Positions 63,001 to 64,000 of a DNA stretch of 64,000 nucleotides are shown here, one piece after another. How positions within the stretch are numbered: the stretch's first letter is position 1; every line of letters begins with the position of its first letter. A model generated the notes under the pieces. That model was not told where the DNA came from. It ran no database searches and saw nothing but the letters and a program-made list of their open reading frames with translations. Source of the stretch: UBA9926 sp018645765 (GTDB taxonomy: Bacteria > Pseudomonadota > Gammaproteobacteria > Pseudomonadales > Azotimanducaceae); assembly GCA_949372755.1 (NCBI GenBank), contig CASIBO010000012.1:62001-126000 (forward strand), written 5' to 3'. Made by a program: the position numbers and the translations under genes.

Positions 63001-63827
63001 TAAGGCTTTCCCAATACCGCTTGGACCGACTTCCACGACACACCGACCATCTCTCCGCCATCTAGCGGTAATGACTGACTCAAAACCTCTGCCGCAATAC
63101 TGATCGCAACTTCCATCGGCAGTTTACCGCCGACTTCCGGCAGACCAACCGGGCACCGCCAGCGCGCATCCGCTTCCTCCGGAATGCCATCACGGCGTAG
63201 GCGTGCTCGAAATCGGTCACTTTTAGTCTGTGACCCAATCATGCCAATCGATGAGAGTTCCGTCTCATCGAGTAACGTCCTCAGTAACCGGTAATCAAGG
63301 GCATGATCGTGAGTCAAAATAAGCACGATCGCGTCTGCTCGAAGATCCTCGATCAGCACTTCCGGATGTTCCTGTATAAAGCGTTGCACATTGCCCGGGA
63401 TCACCTCTGGGAACTGCTCCGCGCGAGCATCCACCCAATCGATCCGAGCGTCACATTCTGATAAAACTTGAACCACGGCCTTGCCAACATGACCTGCCCC
63501 GAACACCACCACAGAACGCTTGGATTCTGGGAAAGCCTCAAACAAAGCAGACACGCTGCCACCACAGCACTGATTCGCCTTGCCTGCCAGAGGAAAGTGT
63601 TCAACGCACTGAACCGGCACGCCTTGCGCGAGCAGGTCGCGGGCACGCGTGATCACCAAATGCTCCAAGCCACCGCCACCGATGGAGTCGAAGGTTTGTC
63701 TTGGCGTCACCACGATCTTACTGCCGCCATCCCGGGGCGTTGAGCCTTTGGCCTGCAGTAAAGTCACCACGACAAAGCCTTCTGCGGCTTGATGGCACTC
63801 GGCAATCGCGGTCTGCCAGGACGTCAT
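63000..63827 (-). CDS. xdhC: xanthine dehydrogenase accessory protein XdhC
   Basis: The ATG at 63827 gives 275 residues and shares ATGA with the xdhB stop; the longer frame to 63956 only reads through xdhB in another frame. The protein has VTLLQAKGSTPRDGGSKIVV (about 21-40), NQCCGGSVSALFE with a Cys pair (about 84-96), VFGAGHVGKAVVQVLSECDA (about 106-125) as a Rossmann loop, LILTHDHALDYRLL and SSIGMIGSQTK. XdhC binds molybdenum cofactor and inserts it, after sulfuration, into xanthine dehydrogenase. The overlap with both neighbours indicates tight coupling. Confidence 0.94.
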   Translation of the reverse strand: MTSWQTAIAECHQAAEGFVVVTLLQAKGSTPRDGGSKIVVTPRQTFDSIGGGGLEHLVITRARDLLAQGVPVQCVEHFPLAGKANQCCGGSVSALFEAFPESKRSVVVFGAGHVGKAVVQVLSECDARIDWVDARAEQFPEVIPGNVQRFIQEHPEVLIEDLRADAIVLILTHDHALDYRLLRTLLDETELSSIGMIGSQTKSDRFRARLRRDGIPEEADARWRCPVGLPEVGGKLPMEVAISIAAEVLSQSLPLDGGEMVGVSWKSVQAVLGKP

Positions 63828-64000
63828 GGGCTGCGCCCTAAATCTGCCGCATCCTTGCGCCCTGACAGCGCCCAATATACTTGTTCGGGCGTCGCTGGCA
63901 CCGCCAAATCCGGTAACGGCTGCGATGGCCGACGACAGGCATCCCGTAGCGCGCACCAGACTGATATCGCCAGCATGAGCGGCGGCTCGCCAACCGCTTT
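63824..64000 (-). CDS. xdhB: xanthine dehydrogenase molybdopterin subunit, C-terminus (cut by window edge)
   Basis: On the minus strand the last 58 codons of a gene run off the right edge and end in TGA at 63826-63824. The peptide begins KAVGEPPLMLAISVWCALRDACR, the C-terminal signature of the molybdenum-binding subunit of xanthine dehydrogenase, where KAVGEPP lies by the active-site glutamate, and continues to PATPEQVYWALSGR. It overlaps the xdhC ATG by four bases. The FAD/FeS subunit XdhA is expected just outside the window. The enzyme turns hypoxanthine to xanthine and xanthine to urate, which PuuD then oxidises. Confidence 0.93.
   Translation of the reverse strand, partial: KAVGEPPLMLAISVWCALRDACRRPSQPLPDLAVPATPEQVYWALSGRKDAADLGRSP

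Noticed and set aside
63828..63956. 43-residue extension of XdhC
   Set aside because: It is a shifted frame of the xdhB C-terminus; the XdhC family starts at MTSWQ.

Overview
The window looks like a chromosomal stretch of a free-living, aerobic, probably marine gammaproteobacterium. The basis is TonB-dependent receptors with Gram-negative signal peptides, moderate GC by eye, many acyl-CoA dehydrogenases, SDRs and P450s, a membrane-bound urate hydroxylase (PuuD) and an acoABXC-type 2-oxoacid dehydrogenase. The species cannot be fixed from sequence alone. I recognise no rRNA, tRNA, insertion sequence, integrase or CRISPR array.

Left third (1-19.3 kb). A + strand run opens with the end of one acyl-CoA dehydrogenase, a second adjacent one, a DHRS1-like SDR and a DUF1330 protein. 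It converges on a tight five-gene minus-strand operon (acoA-acoB-acoX-acoC-lpdA) for an acetoin-type 2-oxoacid dehydrogenase, whose E2 has two tandem E3-binding domains. Next come a small ABM-fold protein, a TetR regulator with a perfect 15-bp palindrome in front of it, and a divergent + strand set: ThuA, SDR, SDR, ThuA, luciferase-like oxidoreductase, an SDR with Arg for the catalytic Lys, an ABM monooxygenase, a limonene-epoxide-hydrolase-like protein and a TonB receptor. A degenerate 22-bp tandem repeat lies between the first ThuA and the first SDR of this set.

Middle (19.5-39 kb). A + strand gene run encodes a molybdopterin oxidoreductase, acyl-CoA ligase, histidine phosphatase, APH/EcKL-type small-molecule kinase, P450, acyl-CoA dehydrogenase, a second closely related P450 and a medium-chain alcohol dehydrogenase. 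It is followed by an MDR reductase, an SDR, a Rieske oxygenase, a PPOX-fold protein, two enoyl-CoA hydratase family proteins, a CaiB-type CoA-transferase and a class C beta-lactamase-fold hydrolase. The gene set suggests oxidative breakdown of a hydrophobic, possibly terpenoid or steroid-like carboxylate, but the substrate is not visible in the sequence.

Right third (39-64 kb). A BLUF blue-light photoreceptor, a large DUF5916 outer-membrane protein, a sodium:solute symporter, a cobalt-type nitrile hydratase (beta, alpha, accessory protein with an 11-histidine tail) and a phytanoyl-CoA dioxygenase family protein lead into an almost complete purine catabolism island. Capture and salvage: TonB receptor, secreted adenosine deaminase, NUP nucleoside protein, two NCS2 permeases, a phosphoribosyltransferase. 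Ring conversion: adenine deaminase, guanine deaminase, xanthine dehydrogenase (xdhB end and xdhC). Degradation: PuuD, hydroxyisourate hydrolase, OHCU decarboxylase, PuuE allantoinase, allantoicase, ureidoglycolate lyase. Together they would take adenine, guanine and nucleosides to glyoxylate and urea. The xdhB C-terminus runs off the right edge.
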